This document shows positions 9,408 through 17,937 of a stretch of DNA of 61,094 bases, in pieces. The stretch lies in assembly GCF_009856865.1 (NCBI RefSeq), contig NZ_WVUD01000027.1, positions 1 to 61,094 on the forward strand, in the 5' to 3' direction. Positions within the stretch are counted from its first letter, which is position 1; every line of letters starts with the position of its first letter. Both the position numbers and the translations under genes were made by a program. The notes under the pieces are model-generated. The model had not been told where the DNA came from. It did no database searches and saw only the letters and a list, made by a program, of their open reading frames with translations. The DNA is from Solidesulfovibrio aerotolerans. GTDB taxonomy: Bacteria; Desulfobacterota; Desulfovibrionia; Desulfovibrionales; Desulfovibrionaceae.

Positions 9408-11060
9408 TTAGGTGGCGCTGGCGTAGAGGGTCTTTATGGACTCGCCAAGCTTTTGGGCCAGGGGCGAGGCGGCCATGCGATCCATCACCACTTCGATATA
9501 GGTTCCCGTGCCGCAAGTCTCGGCCCGGGCCAGGGCCTGCTCCAATGCGGCGTTGGTGGTGACCTTGGCACAGTACCAATCGGTGAGGCCAAACGCGGCC
9601 GGCAACTGGGTATAGTTCCAGGGGGCCAGATCGTTGTAGGCGCTCATGGGGTTTTTGCACAAAAGGCGCTCGATCAGATAGCCGTCGTTATTGAGGCAAA
9701 AAACGATGGGCTTTAAGCCGTGCAGGCCGAATTGGCCCAATTCCTGGACCGTCATCTGATGGGCGCCTTCGCCGGTAAAAAGGATCGTGCGCCGCTCGGG
9801 CGCAGCCAGGGCGGCCCCGAAAGCGGCCGGCGTGGCCCAGCCGATGGCTCCCCACAAGGTCTGGTTGAAAAATTCCGCGCCCTCGGGCATGAGCGCAAAC
9901 CCCAGGCCCATGGACACCGTGCCGGTCTCGGCAATGACCGCGTCGCCCGGTCGCAAAAACTGCTCCCAGCGCGGATAGAGATAATCCGGCGTGATGGGAT
10001 CGTCGGGGCCGCCCTTGGGTTGGCCCAGGCCCTTGGCCCGGGGACCGGCCATGGGCTTGTGCGGCAGGGCCGTGGCCAGCCCGGCCAGGACGTCGCGCAT
10101 CTCCACATTGGCAAAAACGGCGTGGCCGATGCGCACCTCGTGCTGCATGACGGCAATCATGCGGCTGGGATCGATGTGGGCGGTAAAGGCCCCGGTGTTA
10201 AAATCGCTCCAGATCGCCCCAAGGTTTAAGACGCATTCGCAACCTTCCACAAAATCGCGCACTTCAGGATTCATGATGCGGCCGTCGTAGAGGCCGACAT
10301 AGCCGGGCAGCGTCTCGTCCAGGGCGGTCTTGTCCATAAACATCGTGGCAAAGGGCAGTCCGGTGCGACCGAGCAGTTCCCTGGCGGCACCGCGCAGCCC
10401 CAGGCGCGCGATGAGATAGCCGGCCAGGACGACCGTCGAGCCGGCGGCGGCGACCTTTTCGGCAATGGCTTCAATGACGGCGGCCAGGGTCGCGGGATCG
10501 CTTTGGGGCGCTTCCGGGGCGCAGACGTATTCCCCGGGCAGGGGCTTGTCGGCCTGATCCTGGGGCAGGGCCATGTAGACCGGCCGGTTGCGGGAGCCGG
10601 CCGCCTCGATGCAGCGCTCGATCTGGCAGGCGGCGTTTTCGGCGGTCAAAATGGCGCTGGCGCAGACCACCGGCTTGGTCATGGCGGCATAGGCGTCAAA
10701 CTGCCCGTCGCCGAGGGTATGGTGGACGATGCGCCGGGAGCGCTGGGTGGAAATACTCGGCATGCCGACCAGATGAAAAATGGGCAGATGCTCGGTGTAG
10801 GAGCCGGCCACGCCGCACAGCGCCGAAAGCTCGCCCACGCCGTAGGTGGTGCACAGCGCCGAGCGGCCTTTGATGCGGGCGTAGCCGTCAGCGGCGTAGG
10901 CGGCGTTGAGTTCGTTGGTGCAGCCGATCCAGCGCATGTCGGGATCGTTGTCGATGGCGTCGTTTAAGGCGAAGGAGAAATCGCCGGGCACGCCAAAGAC
11001 GTCGGTGACGCCGATTTGCTTTAAACGGGTCATAAGCAGTTCGATGACAGTCTGGCTCAT
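9408..11060 (-). CDS. Thiamine-diphosphate 2-oxoacid decarboxylase (pyruvate/indolepyruvate decarboxylase type)
   Basis: The 550-residue enzyme non-oxidatively decarboxylates a 2-oxoacid to an aldehyde. Family features are the N-terminal glutamate in CTNELNAAYAADGYAR, the adjacent histidines in RRIVHHTLGDG that separate decarboxylases from acetolactate synthases, and the diphosphate/metal motif ending NNDGYLIE. The usual GDG is GEG here (E431), a conservative change at a metal ligand. The start at 11060 (MSQTVIELL) is preceded by ggagg; the open frame runs about 230 bases further with no family similarity. The gene is divergent from the small sulfur carrier. Substrate (pyruvate, phenylpyruvate or indolepyruvate) is undecided. 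Confidence 0.88.
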   Translation of the reverse strand: MSQTVIELLMTRLKQIGVTDVFGVPGDFSFALNDAIDNDPDMRWIGCTNELNAAYAADGYARIKGRSALCTTYGVGELSALCGVAGSYTEHLPIFHLVGMPSISTQRSRRIVHHTLGDGQFDAYAAMTKPVVCASAILTAENAACQIERCIEAAGSRNRPVYMALPQDQADKPLPGEYVCAPEAPQSDPATLAAVIEAIAEKVAAAGSTVVLAGYLIARLGLRGAARELLGRTGLPFATMFMDKTALDETLPGYVGLYDGRIMNPEVRDFVEGCECVLNLGAIWSDFNTGAFTAHIDPSRMIAVMQHEVRIGHAVFANVEMRDVLAGLATALPHKPMAGPRAKGLGQPKGGPDDPITPDYLYPRWEQFLRPGDAVIAETGTVSMGLGFALMPEGAEFFNQTLWGAIGWATPAAFGAALAAPERRTILFTGEGAHQMTVQELGQFGLHGLKPIVFCLNNDGYLIERLLCKNPMSAYNDLAPWNYTQLPAAFGLTDWYCAKVTTNAALEQALARAETCGTGTYIEVVMDRMAASPLAQKLGESIKTLYASAT

Positions 11061-11314
11061 GGGCAATCCTCCGGGAAGTGGCGGCCGGCTGGGAAGCAGC
11101 GTCGGCCAGGGCGCGGCCGCACGGCTGGCGACCCTTGGCGTGAAAATCTCCGGCCAACATACACGCAGCCAAGGACCGAAGCAACGCCGGACAGGCTGTC
11201 CCTGCGCCCGGCGGCCCGGAAGACGGCGGGGTGCATGGACAGCCCGGCAAAAATATGTTGCCATAAGCATAACGCTGCCGGACACCACCGGCCGGCCACG
11301 CTCTGGAGGACGCC

Positions 11315-11542
11315 ATGCCCATTGATCTCAAATGCTACGCCACCCTGGCCCCGCTGACCCCGGACAACGCCAGCGCCTTCCCGCTCAAGGACGGAGAAAC
11401 AGTCCGTGCCCTGGCCGAGCGGCTGACCATCCCCGTCGATGAAATCAAAATCGTCTTCGTCAACGGCCAGGCCGCCGAGCTGGACCGGGTGTTGGCAGAC
11501 GGCGACCGGATTGGCCTTTTCCCGCCCGTCGGCGGCGGCTGA
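11315..11542 (+). CDS. MoaD/ThiS-family sulfur carrier protein
   Basis: A 75-residue beta-grasp protein ending PPVGGG, the glycine tail that is adenylated and thiocarboxylated in MoaD and ThiS. The segment VRALAERLTIPVDEIKIVFVNGQ is typical of the ThiS-like group linked to tungsten aldehyde ferredoxin oxidoreductases. A strong ribosome binding site (ggagg) precedes the ATG. There is no activating enzyme or oxidoreductase gene nearby, but the divergent neighbour makes aldehydes, so a link with aldehyde oxidation is possible. That link is inference only. Confidence 0.8.
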   Translation: MPIDLKCYATLAPLTPDNASAFPLKDGETVRALAERLTIPVDEIKIVFVNGQAAELDRVLADGDRIGLFPPVGGG

Positions 11543-11646
11543 AGCGGCAATAAGCCCGGCCGCCGCAGCAATACCCCGGCCGTCTTTACGCCGCCGCAGC
11601 CGTGTGCCTGGGGCGACGACGCCTCCCGCGTCCGGCCCGGACGGCC

Positions 11647-12090
11647 TCAGTAGCGGGGCTGCCCGTCAAGCCACAACGCGTAGGCCTCAAGGCCGATGTC
11701 GGCCATGCGCCGGTTATTAGCCCGCCAGCGTTCGGCCAGCCCCGGCGGCAGTCCCGGGTCGCAGGCCGCAAAGTCGGCGCAGGCAAAACAAAAAGCCAGC
11801 CCCCGCTCCCGGACGCAATCCTTGACCCGGCAGTCGCCCAAGAGACATGTCCCGGTGCGACAGCTTGCACAGCCGCCCTGGCCAAGCCGCGTCAGGACGC
11901 GTTCAAATTCAGGGTAGGCGGCAAATACCGGATCAAGCTGGCTGAAAAACGCTGCCCGTCGGCCGAAGCCGCCCAGTTCCCGGGCCAGTTCCCGGGCGTG
12001 GCGGCCGATGGGGCTGTCGGGATTGTCCAGACAGCGGCCGCAGTCCAGCCCGCAGGGGGCGATGCGCCGCAGTAACGCGTCATCCGTCAT
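11647..12090 (-). CDS. Cysteine-rich protein, DUF3795-like
   Basis: A 147-residue protein with many cysteines, including CGLDCGRC near the N-terminus and later CASCRTGTCLLGDC, CVRERGLAFCFACADFAAC. This layout resembles DUF3795 proteins, which are probably metal- or cluster-binding but have no assigned reaction. A ribosome binding site (aggag) precedes the ATG. It follows the acyltransferase gene on the same strand after 111 bp and converges with the sulfur carrier gene, so it may be the last gene of the TetR-acyltransferase unit. Confidence 0.75.
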   Translation of the reverse strand: MTDDALLRRIAPCGLDCGRCLDNPDSPIGRHARELARELGGFGRRAAFFSQLDPVFAAYPEFERVLTRLGQGGCASCRTGTCLLGDCRVKDCVRERGLAFCFACADFAACDPGLPPGLAERWRANNRRMADIGLEAYALWLDGQPRY

Positions 12091-12201
12091 GTCGCTGCTC
12101 CTTATGGCCGGTGGGTGCCGATCCTGTTTTGCCGGCGACTCCGGCCGCCAACCCGGCCAATACCTGTTTTTTTCACGTCCAGAGTTCCTCCCACGGCAGG
12201 C

Positions 12202-13425
12202 TCAGGGCCAGACCGCCAGACTAAGCCCAAATGTCGCCGCCGCCAGCACAGGGACCAAAAAGCCCCGCCACCGGCCCAAAAGCCGGCCAAGCCCCAGACA
12301 CACCGCCACAGGGACCAGAAAACACACCGCAAACTTGGCTGCAAGCGGCAATCCTGTCCCGACCAAAACGTATTGTAAGACAATGACCATGGGGAAATGC
12401 AGGAGATAAAGAGCAAAGGAGGCTTGGGCCAACCCCGGCCGTCGCCACAGCGAGCGCGCCCCGGTCCGGGCCAAAGCCACAGCCAGCAGGCCCATAACAG
12501 CCAGGGCAAAGCCGGTGCGGGCCAGGCCGTGGGCCAGCAGCAGCCAGTCAACACCGGGAAAGGCCCCCAGGGTCACAATCCGGCTGGCCACCATAAGCGC
12601 AAAAAAGACAACAGCCCCAATCCCCCAGTCCCAGAGACGCCCCGGGACGCCATACGCCACGAACCAGCCGTGTGCCCAGGCAAAAATCCCGAGCAGGAAA
12701 AACCCAGCATACTGGGGAAGCCGCGCCGGCTGGAAAGCCAGGAAAGGCCCCAGTCTGCTCCAGGCTGCATCCGGCCAACAAATCTGGCCAACGCCCGCAG
12801 CCAGACCAACGCCCAAGGCCAGCAGGCCAAACCGCCCCCAGCCCGGCCCGCCCGCTCTGGCCGGCCGACTCGGCCCGGACCCGGCAACAGGCCGGGCGGC
12901 GGCCAGGGCCAGACAGAAAAGGAACAGCAGGGGCAGAAACCACAGATGGTACGACCACACCATATCCCGGGTGGCCGAGGTTGCCTGGTTTGCGGAAAAA
13001 AGCTGGAAGCGCCAGTCGGCCAGCGAAGGCAACAGTGCCAGCCAACGCATAAAAAAGCCGCCCGTCCCGCCCTTGTCCAAGAAATCCACATAGGCAATGA
13101 CCGGGCAATAAAAAAGCGTCAGGCCGACAAGCGGGACAAGGAGGCGCCGGGCCTTGCCAATGACAAATCCGGCCGGGCCGTGCCGCTCAAGGGACGGACA
13201 GGCGAAATAGCCGGCCACGCCAAACAGCAGCGGCATGGGAAAGCCGTCGGCCAAGGCCAGCACGAAATCCATCAGCCGCGTTCGGTCCGGATCGGTCACA
13301 TACCACCAGGGAACCACCGTGCCGTAGGCCACGCCGGCATGCAGAGCCACCACGGCCAGCACGCCGACCAGGCGCAGGGCGTCCAGGGGGGCAATGCGCC
13401 CACCCGCCGCAGTCTGGGTACTCAT
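12202..13425 (-). CDS. Acyltransferase family membrane protein (acyltransferase 3/OpgC-like)
   Basis: A 407-residue polytopic membrane protein with about ten hydrophobic segments. The N-terminus (LDALRLVGVLAVVALHAGVAYG) has the histidine-containing first helix of acyltransferase 3/OpgC proteins, which move acyl groups onto carbohydrates at the membrane. The start at 13425 has gaggaggg upstream and overlaps the TetR stop codon (ATGA). The open frame to 13581 has no ribosome binding site and lies within the regulator. The overlap shows that it is translated with the TetR gene, which probably regulates it. The acylated substrate is unknown. Confidence 0.83.
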   Translation of the reverse strand: MSTQTAAGGRIAPLDALRLVGVLAVVALHAGVAYGTVVPWWYVTDPDRTRLMDFVLALADGFPMPLLFGVAGYFACPSLERHGPAGFVIGKARRLLVPLVGLTLFYCPVIAYVDFLDKGGTGGFFMRWLALLPSLADWRFQLFSANQATSATRDMVWSYHLWFLPLLFLFCLALAAARPVAGSGPSRPARAGGPGWGRFGLLALGVGLAAGVGQICWPDAAWSRLGPFLAFQPARLPQYAGFFLLGIFAWAHGWFVAYGVPGRLWDWGIGAVVFFALMVASRIVTLGAFPGVDWLLLAHGLARTGFALAVMGLLAVALARTGARSLWRRPGLAQASFALYLLHFPMVIVLQYVLVGTGLPLAAKFAVCFLVPVAVCLGLGRLLGRWRGFLVPVLAAATFGLSLAVWP

Positions 13426-14075
13426 ACACCCTCCTCGTCCAGAGATTGGCGCACAGCGGCAAGGCCGGCCATGGAAAAACGAAAGCAATGGGCAGCCAGT
13501 TCGGCCCAGTGCCCGGTCATGGGCGGATGGCCGGGAAGTATCCGCTGCACGGTCGGCCACATAAGCGCCTGATACAGGCACGGCCCGAGCACGCTGGACA
13601 TGCAGGCCATAAGCACCGGCACAGGCGCGTTGCGGCCGAGCAATTCGGCCATAAGCTCAAGTACAGCCAGGGTCTGGGGCCGGCTGTGGCGCTCCACCAT
13701 ATCGCCGAGAAAGGGGGTCGGGTTGGCCAGCTCCATGGCCCACAGCCGCAGGAAGGCGTCGCCGGCCTCGCCGTGGCTGAAAAGTGTCTGGCAAAAGACC
13801 TCAAGCAACAGCCGCAGCCGCTCCTCGGCCGAAGTCCCCTCGCCGGCGGCAAGGCGCAGGCGCATTTGCCGGTCGCCCTCGGTAAAAAGCACCTCCAGCA
13901 CGGCTTGGTAGAGCTTGTCCTTGCCCCCGAAATAGTACTGCACGGCATTGAGATTGACCCCGCCGGCCTCCCGGCAGATGTCGCGCACCGTGGCCGCCTT
14001 GTAGCCCTTGGCGGCAAAGGTGCGCAGCGCCCCCCAGAACAGCCGTTCCCTGACCCCGCTTGCTTCTTCGGCCAT
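13422..14075 (-). CDS. TetR/AcrR family transcriptional regulator
   Basis: A 217-residue repressor with an N-terminal HTH (ATVRDICREAGGVNLNAVQYYFGGKD spans the recognition helix) and a C-terminal ligand domain like that of the CecR (DUF1956) group. The ATG at 14075 has gggagg eight bases upstream; a TTG four codons earlier would lie on that site, so 14075 is preferred. The stop overlaps the acyltransferase start. A palindrome at 14086-14110 immediately upstream is probably its own operator, implying autoregulation of the operon. Confidence 0.87.
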   Translation of the reverse strand: MAEEASGVRERLFWGALRTFAAKGYKAATVRDICREAGGVNLNAVQYYFGGKDKLYQAVLEVLFTEGDRQMRLRLAAGEGTSAEERLRLLLEVFCQTLFSHGEAGDAFLRLWAMELANPTPFLGDMVERHSRPQTLAVLELMAELLGRNAPVPVLMACMSSVLGPCLYQALMWPTVQRILPGHPPMTGHWAELAAHCFRFSMAGLAAVRQSLDEEGV

Positions 14076-14085
14076 GGCTCCTCCC

Positions 14086-14110
14086 AAACAAATGTATTAA
14101 ACACTTGTTT
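14086..14110. promoter_or_regulatory. Probable TetR operator palindrome
   Basis: AAACAAATGT at 14086-14095 and ACACTTGTTT at 14101-14110 form an inverted repeat matching in nine of ten positions around ATTAA. It lies 10 bp before the TetR start codon in an AT-rich stretch, the usual place for an autoregulatory operator. Binding is inferred. Confidence 0.5.
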
Positions 14111-14229
14111 ATCAGCCAGTGCCAGCAATTGCCGGTAGCGTCAAGCCCTGGCAGTGGCCTGCACCCAGGCGTGAGTCCTGAAGCGGGGCGGCAGATTCCG
14201 GCCCAAGTCCCACCGCGAGAATCTCATAT

Positions 14230-14245
14230 TGGCACCCCCCTTGTA
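14230..14245 (+). promoter_or_regulatory. Possible sigma-54-like promoter for the pilin-like gene
   Basis: TGGCACC-N4-TTGTA resembles the sigma-54 consensus TGGCACG-N4-TTGCA but has T in place of the conserved C at -12. It sits about 210 bp before the pilin-like start codon. The rest of 14111-14454 shows no gene. The mismatch at a key position keeps confidence low. Confidence 0.25.
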
Positions 14246-14454
14246 ATTGCGGATAGTGGTCTTATTTTTGACCAGGAAAATAGGGAATATCCTGAAGACT
14301 CCTATCTGTGGAATCCCTGGCGTCCGCCCCCTGGGGATAGGGCTGTTGGAGGTTATCGAACGACATCCAGGTTCTGGCGTCTTTTCGAACCAACAAGAAG
14401 GCGTTGGCGCTTGTTCATAAATAATCTGTGTCAGGCACTGCCCTGGAGAGCACC

Positions 14455-15957
14455 ATGAACACGAAAGGCGCTGCGCTGTTATACGCCATTGCCTCCATAT
14501 TGATTATCGCTGTCTTAGGCTCTGCAACCTATACCATGGTGTCTTCAACTGTTGGCACAACGCTTGAAGGCAACCGCTCCGATGCAGCCACCTATGCCGC
14601 CTACTCCGGTGTCAATTATGCCAGGGCGCAGACCGACGCAAACCTCGCCGACCTCGTCACAGCCGGAGCCACTGACTTCACCTTGACCAATGACGCCACC
14701 TTTCGTCTCACCGTCGGCGCAAAAAACATTGGAACGGGGATCTATCCCGTCACGGTTCTTGGCACGGCCAACCCGGGAACGGCAATCGTATCCAACGCAT
14801 ATGTCACGGGCAATGTAGTGCCGGCACCATCTGGTGGTGGTACAACCGATCCTTCGGATACTGCGGGCATTTTTGGCAAAAGCGCCAAGGTGGCGGGGTA
14901 CGTCGGTGGGGATGTCATGGCTGAAACCGTGACGCTTCAAGGCGGCTCGACCGTTACCGGCTCCATCACTTCGACTTCAACCACGACGCCCCTGACCGTC
15001 TCGGGCGGGGTGACCGTGGGCGGAGCCGGCGCATTTCTCTGTTCCAACACCGACATCACCGTCAGTGGCGGTTCCCAGGTCGTCAACGGCAACATCTACG
15101 CCCAGGGAGACGTGCTGATCGACGGCGGTGCTACGGTTAACGGCACCATCTACGCCAAGGGCACCGTGACCATTAACGGCGGTGCCACGGTCAACGGCGA
15201 CATTCACAGTCTTTCCACTGTCAATTTTCTCAACGGCCGCATGGGCACGGCCTCGACCAAGCGATTCATCTACGCCAGCGGGACAGTCACCGTCACCGGC
15301 GGTTCGACCATCTACGTCGATATCCACAGCCAGAACGCCATAGCCCTGCAAAACATCACGGTCTACGGCAATATGTATGCCCAAAACGGCGTCACCACGA
15401 CCCAGTGGCAGACGCATCTCTACGGCAGCATCTTTACCAACCCAACCGGCCCAACATCTCCCGTGGCTTGCGCCACATACGCCCCGCCGACAGCGCCGGT
15501 TTTTACCGCAACAAATCCCATCAGTATCAACAGCGCAATGACCTTTACTGCGGGGAATTACTATTATACAACATTTACTACGTCGTGGACCGACATATGC
15601 CTTGACGTTTCGGCTGGAGACATCAATATATTTGTATCTGGAAATGTTTCAAGCAATGCCACACTCTACGTCAAAACGAGTAGCTCTGGAAACTGCTTCG
15701 CCAACAGTAATAGAATGGACAACATTGGCGAGACATTTTCCGCAGCGGCCGCCAAAGTTTTTCTGTACACCGGCGGCACCTTCTCCCTCGGCGGCGGCGT
15801 CGATTGGTTTGGAACGATCCTGGCGGCAGGCAATATCAACCCTGGCGGCGGCTCATCCATCATTGGCTCGCTGCAAAGTATAAATGGAGCCATCAATCCC
15901 AACAACGCCTGGTATGAAATAAAGTACGTCGGCTCCAACTACCTCAACAGCCATTGA
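14455..15957 (+). CDS. PilX-like type IV minor pilin with bactofilin-like repeat domain
   Basis: The 500-residue protein starts MNTKGAALLYAIASILII, a class III/PilX-like prepilin N-terminus: short basic leader, glycine cleavage point, then a hydrophobic helix of about 20 residues. After a linker, residues about 145-330 hold repeats such as VSGGSQVVNGNIYAQGDVLI, DGGATVNGTIYAKGTVTI and NGGATVNGDIHS, the short beta-helical pattern of polymer-forming bactofilins. The C-terminal part has further glycine-rich strands. No other pilus genes are in the window. The ATG at 14455 is chosen over an in-frame upstream ATG at 14428 because the leader must be short. The 3' third has an AT-rich patch (15540-15720). 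It may be a pilus-associated or secreted surface protein; the role is inferred. Confidence 0.7.
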   Translation: MNTKGAALLYAIASILIIAVLGSATYTMVSSTVGTTLEGNRSDAATYAAYSGVNYARAQTDANLADLVTAGATDFTLTNDATFRLTVGAKNIGTGIYPVTVLGTANPGTAIVSNAYVTGNVVPAPSGGGTTDPSDTAGIFGKSAKVAGYVGGDVMAETVTLQGGSTVTGSITSTSTTTPLTVSGGVTVGGAGAFLCSNTDITVSGGSQVVNGNIYAQGDVLIDGGATVNGTIYAKGTVTINGGATVNGDIHSLSTVNFLNGRMGTASTKRFIYASGTVTVTGGSTIYVDIHSQNAIALQNITVYGNMYAQNGVTTTQWQTHLYGSIFTNPTGPTSPVACATYAPPTAPVFTATNPISINSAMTFTAGNYYYTTFTTSWTDICLDVSAGDINIFVSGNVSSNATLYVKTSSSGNCFANSNRMDNIGETFSAAAAKVFLYTGGTFSLGGGVDWFGTILAAGNINPGGGSSIIGSLQSINGAINPNNAWYEIKYVGSNYLNSH

Positions 15958-15971
15958 ACCGCAGCCCCGGC

Positions 15972-16025
15972 ACCACAACAAAAAAGGCCGGATCACTCCG
16001 GCCTTGTGGTACTTGTGGTTTTTTT
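15972..16025. terminator. Bidirectional rho-independent terminator
   Basis: A perfect 9-bp stem (15984-15992 with 15997-16005, loop tcac) is flanked by an A-run on the left and a T-run at 16019-16025. Outer bases accaca/tgtggt can extend the stem. It lies between the stop codons of the convergent pilin-like gene and fabI, so it can serve both. Confidence 0.85.
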
Positions 16026-16039
16026 GGAGAGGGCGTTGG

Positions 16040-16804
16040 TTACACTCCCATGATATTGTAGCCGGAATCGACAAAAATGACCTCGCCGGTGGTGCCCGAG
16101 GACAGGTCCGAGGCGAGATAGAGGGCGCAACGCCCGATGTCTTCCAGGCTGATGTTGCGGCCAAGCGGCGAACGGTTCTCAATAGTTTCAAGGATGGTGC
16201 GAAAGCCGGTGATGGCCGAGGCGGCCATGGTCTTGACCGGACCGGCGCTGATGGCATTGATGCGAACGCCCCGCTTGCCCAGATCCACGGCCAGATAGCG
16301 CACGCTGGCTTCCAGGGCCGACTTGGCCACGCCCATGGCGTTGTAGTTGGCGACAACCCGGCCGGCTCCGTAGTAGCTCAGCGTCATCACCGACGCGCCC
16401 GGGGACAACAGCGGCTCAAAAGCCCGGCACAGGGCCACCAGGGAATAGGCCGAGACATCAAGCGCCACGCGAAAACCCTCGCGGCTGGTGTCGATAAACC
16501 GGCCGGTGAGATCCTCCCGATTGGCATAAGCGATGGAATGGACCAGACAGTCAACGCTCCCCCACTGCTCGCGCACGCCCCCGGCAGCGGCGGCAATCTC
16601 GGCGTCGCTGGACACATTGCACTGAAAGATGAAATCAGCTCCCAGCGCAGCGGCAATAGGCTCGATGCGCTTGCGGATCGGTTCGGCGGCGTAGCCCAGG
16701 GCCAGTTTCGCGCCCTGCTCGCACAGCGATTTGGCAATGCCGTAGGCGATGCTGCGCTCATTGACCACGCCAAACACCACGGCTTTTTTGTCTTGCATCA
16801 ACAT
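16040..16804 (-). CDS. fabI: Enoyl-[acyl-carrier-protein] reductase (NADH)
   Basis: The 254-residue short-chain dehydrogenase performs the last reduction of each fatty-acid elongation cycle. The FabI-type nucleotide site starts FGVVNERSIAYGIAKSL, and the catalytic tyrosine/lysine set is in YYGAGRVVANYNAMGVAKSA (Tyr-x6-Lys). The family motif LVHSIAYANREDL is also clear. A ribosome binding site (gaaggag) precedes the ATG at 16804. It lies 64 bp after the TetR gene on the same strand and could be read through from that operon or have its own promoter. Length and motifs are normal. Confidence 0.95.
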   Translation of the reverse strand: MLMQDKKAVVFGVVNERSIAYGIAKSLCEQGAKLALGYAAEPIRKRIEPIAAALGADFIFQCNVSSDAEIAAAAGGVREQWGSVDCLVHSIAYANREDLTGRFIDTSREGFRVALDVSAYSLVALCRAFEPLLSPGASVMTLSYYGAGRVVANYNAMGVAKSALEASVRYLAVDLGKRGVRINAISAGPVKTMAASAITGFRTILETIENRSPLGRNISLEDIGRCALYLASDLSSGTTGEVIFVDSGYNIMGV

Positions 16805-16868
16805 TGCACAACTCCTTCTCGCGCCCGGCAGACTGACGTCCCGACCGGGACAGGCGGCCGGGCGGCCG

Positions 16869-17507
16869 TTAGGGACGGATCTCGGCCTCGCGGATAATGC
16901 CGGTTAACAGCAGGTCCAGCACCCGGTCCACGCGTTCGCGGTCGGTGTCGTCATAGAGATTAAGCCCCCCGAACACGCCGGACTGCCGGGAACGCACGAC
17001 CAGAAAGATGACCGCGCCGCCCAGTACAGCCACAACAGCGGTCAGATCAAGGGTTTCCGGCACTTCGCCGGTGACGGTCTCGAAAAATTCCAGCGCCGCC
17101 CGCACCCGGGGATATTCCAGCAGCCGGGTATAGCGGTTTCGCGACATAAGTTCCCAGGCCAGGATGTCCAGCGTTCGCGGCCGGGCCAGCAGCCCCCGGA
17201 TGGTGGCCTTGAAGAAATGGGCCAGTTGGGCGCGCGGCGGCATGGCCGCGAAACGCTCAGCCACTTCTTCGCGCAGTTCTGCAACCGTGGGCCAAAAGGC
17301 CTCCGACTGGCCAAAGGCCGTGACCATGTCGTCGAGATCCTGGAAATGGCGCAGCACAACAGCCCGCTCCAGGCCCGCCGTCTTGGCCACGGCTTCCAGG
17401 GACAGGCCGTCGAAACCCTGCCTGGCCAGCAGATCGCCAAGCGCTTCCAGAAGGCGCAGGCGCACGGTGCGCGGTTTGCCGATGGGAATGACTTTGACCC
17501 CGGTCAT
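16869..17507 (-). CDS. TetR/AcrR family transcriptional regulator
   Basis: A 212-residue repressor. The HTH is in the first 60 residues (LSLEAVAKTAGLERAVVLRHF) and is followed by an all-helical ligand domain. The start at 17507 is preceded by aaggatt; the open frame above it is inside the DoxX gene. It is the third gene of a minus-strand set: membrane rhodanese, DoxX/MauE, TetR. It probably controls that set, and perhaps fabI downstream. The ligand is unknown. Confidence 0.85.
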   Translation of the reverse strand: MTGVKVIPIGKPRTVRLRLLEALGDLLARQGFDGLSLEAVAKTAGLERAVVLRHFQDLDDMVTAFGQSEAFWPTVAELREEVAERFAAMPPRAQLAHFFKATIRGLLARPRTLDILAWELMSRNRYTRLLEYPRVRAALEFFETVTGEVPETLDLTAVVAVLGGAVIFLVVRSRQSGVFGGLNLYDDTDRERVDRVLDLLLTGIIREAEIRP

Positions 17508-17517
17508 GGGGAATCCT

Positions 17518-17937
17518 TTAGGCGCGCCGCGCCCGGACAAAGACGTCCACGGCAACCAGCAGGGCCAGGGCCATGATCGAACCGTCACGAATAAAAGTGA
17601 CCATGGAAATGCTGTCATCGGCCTTGGTGGTGAAACAGCCGCACTGGGTGGCGATGCCCTTGTGCTGGGCCCAGGCCATGGCCGACAGGAAGACGGCCAT
17701 CATGAGGCAGGCAGACAAGGCCGCGCCCCGGGCCATGCACCCGGTCAACAGGCACATGCCCACCACCACCTCGATCCAGGGCAACACCAGGGCCACACCG
17801 GCCACGGCCATATCGGGCAGAATCTGGTAGTTGCGCATGATCTTGGCAAAGGCCATGGGATCGACGATCTTGTCCCAGGCCGCAGCCAGAAAAATAATGC
17901 CCAGGGCCAGGCGGGCCAGAATGCCGAGAGTTCTCAC
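17518..17937 (-). CDS. MauE/DoxX family membrane protein
   Basis: A 139-residue inner-membrane protein with four hydrophobic helices. It has the family pattern GIIFLAAAWDKIVDPMAFA near the N-terminus and a CGCF motif in the last loop, as in MauE-like proteins associated with redox or thiol chemistry. The start is GTG at 17937, overlapping the rhodanese stop codon (GTGA) with gagggt upstream, so translation is coupled to the rhodanese. Together they could relay electrons or sulfane sulfur at the membrane, an inference from context. Confidence 0.82.
   Translation of the reverse strand: MRTLGILARLALGIIFLAAAWDKIVDPMAFAKIMRNYQILPDMAVAGVALVLPWIEVVVGMCLLTGCMARGAALSACLMMAVFLSAMAWAQHKGIATQCGCFTTKADDSISMVTFIRDGSIMALALLVAVDVFVRARRA

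Noticed and set aside
12397-13572. 391-residue plus-strand frame
   Set aside because: Antisense to the acyltransferase; glutamine/proline-rich composition typical of a shadow of a GC-rich membrane gene.
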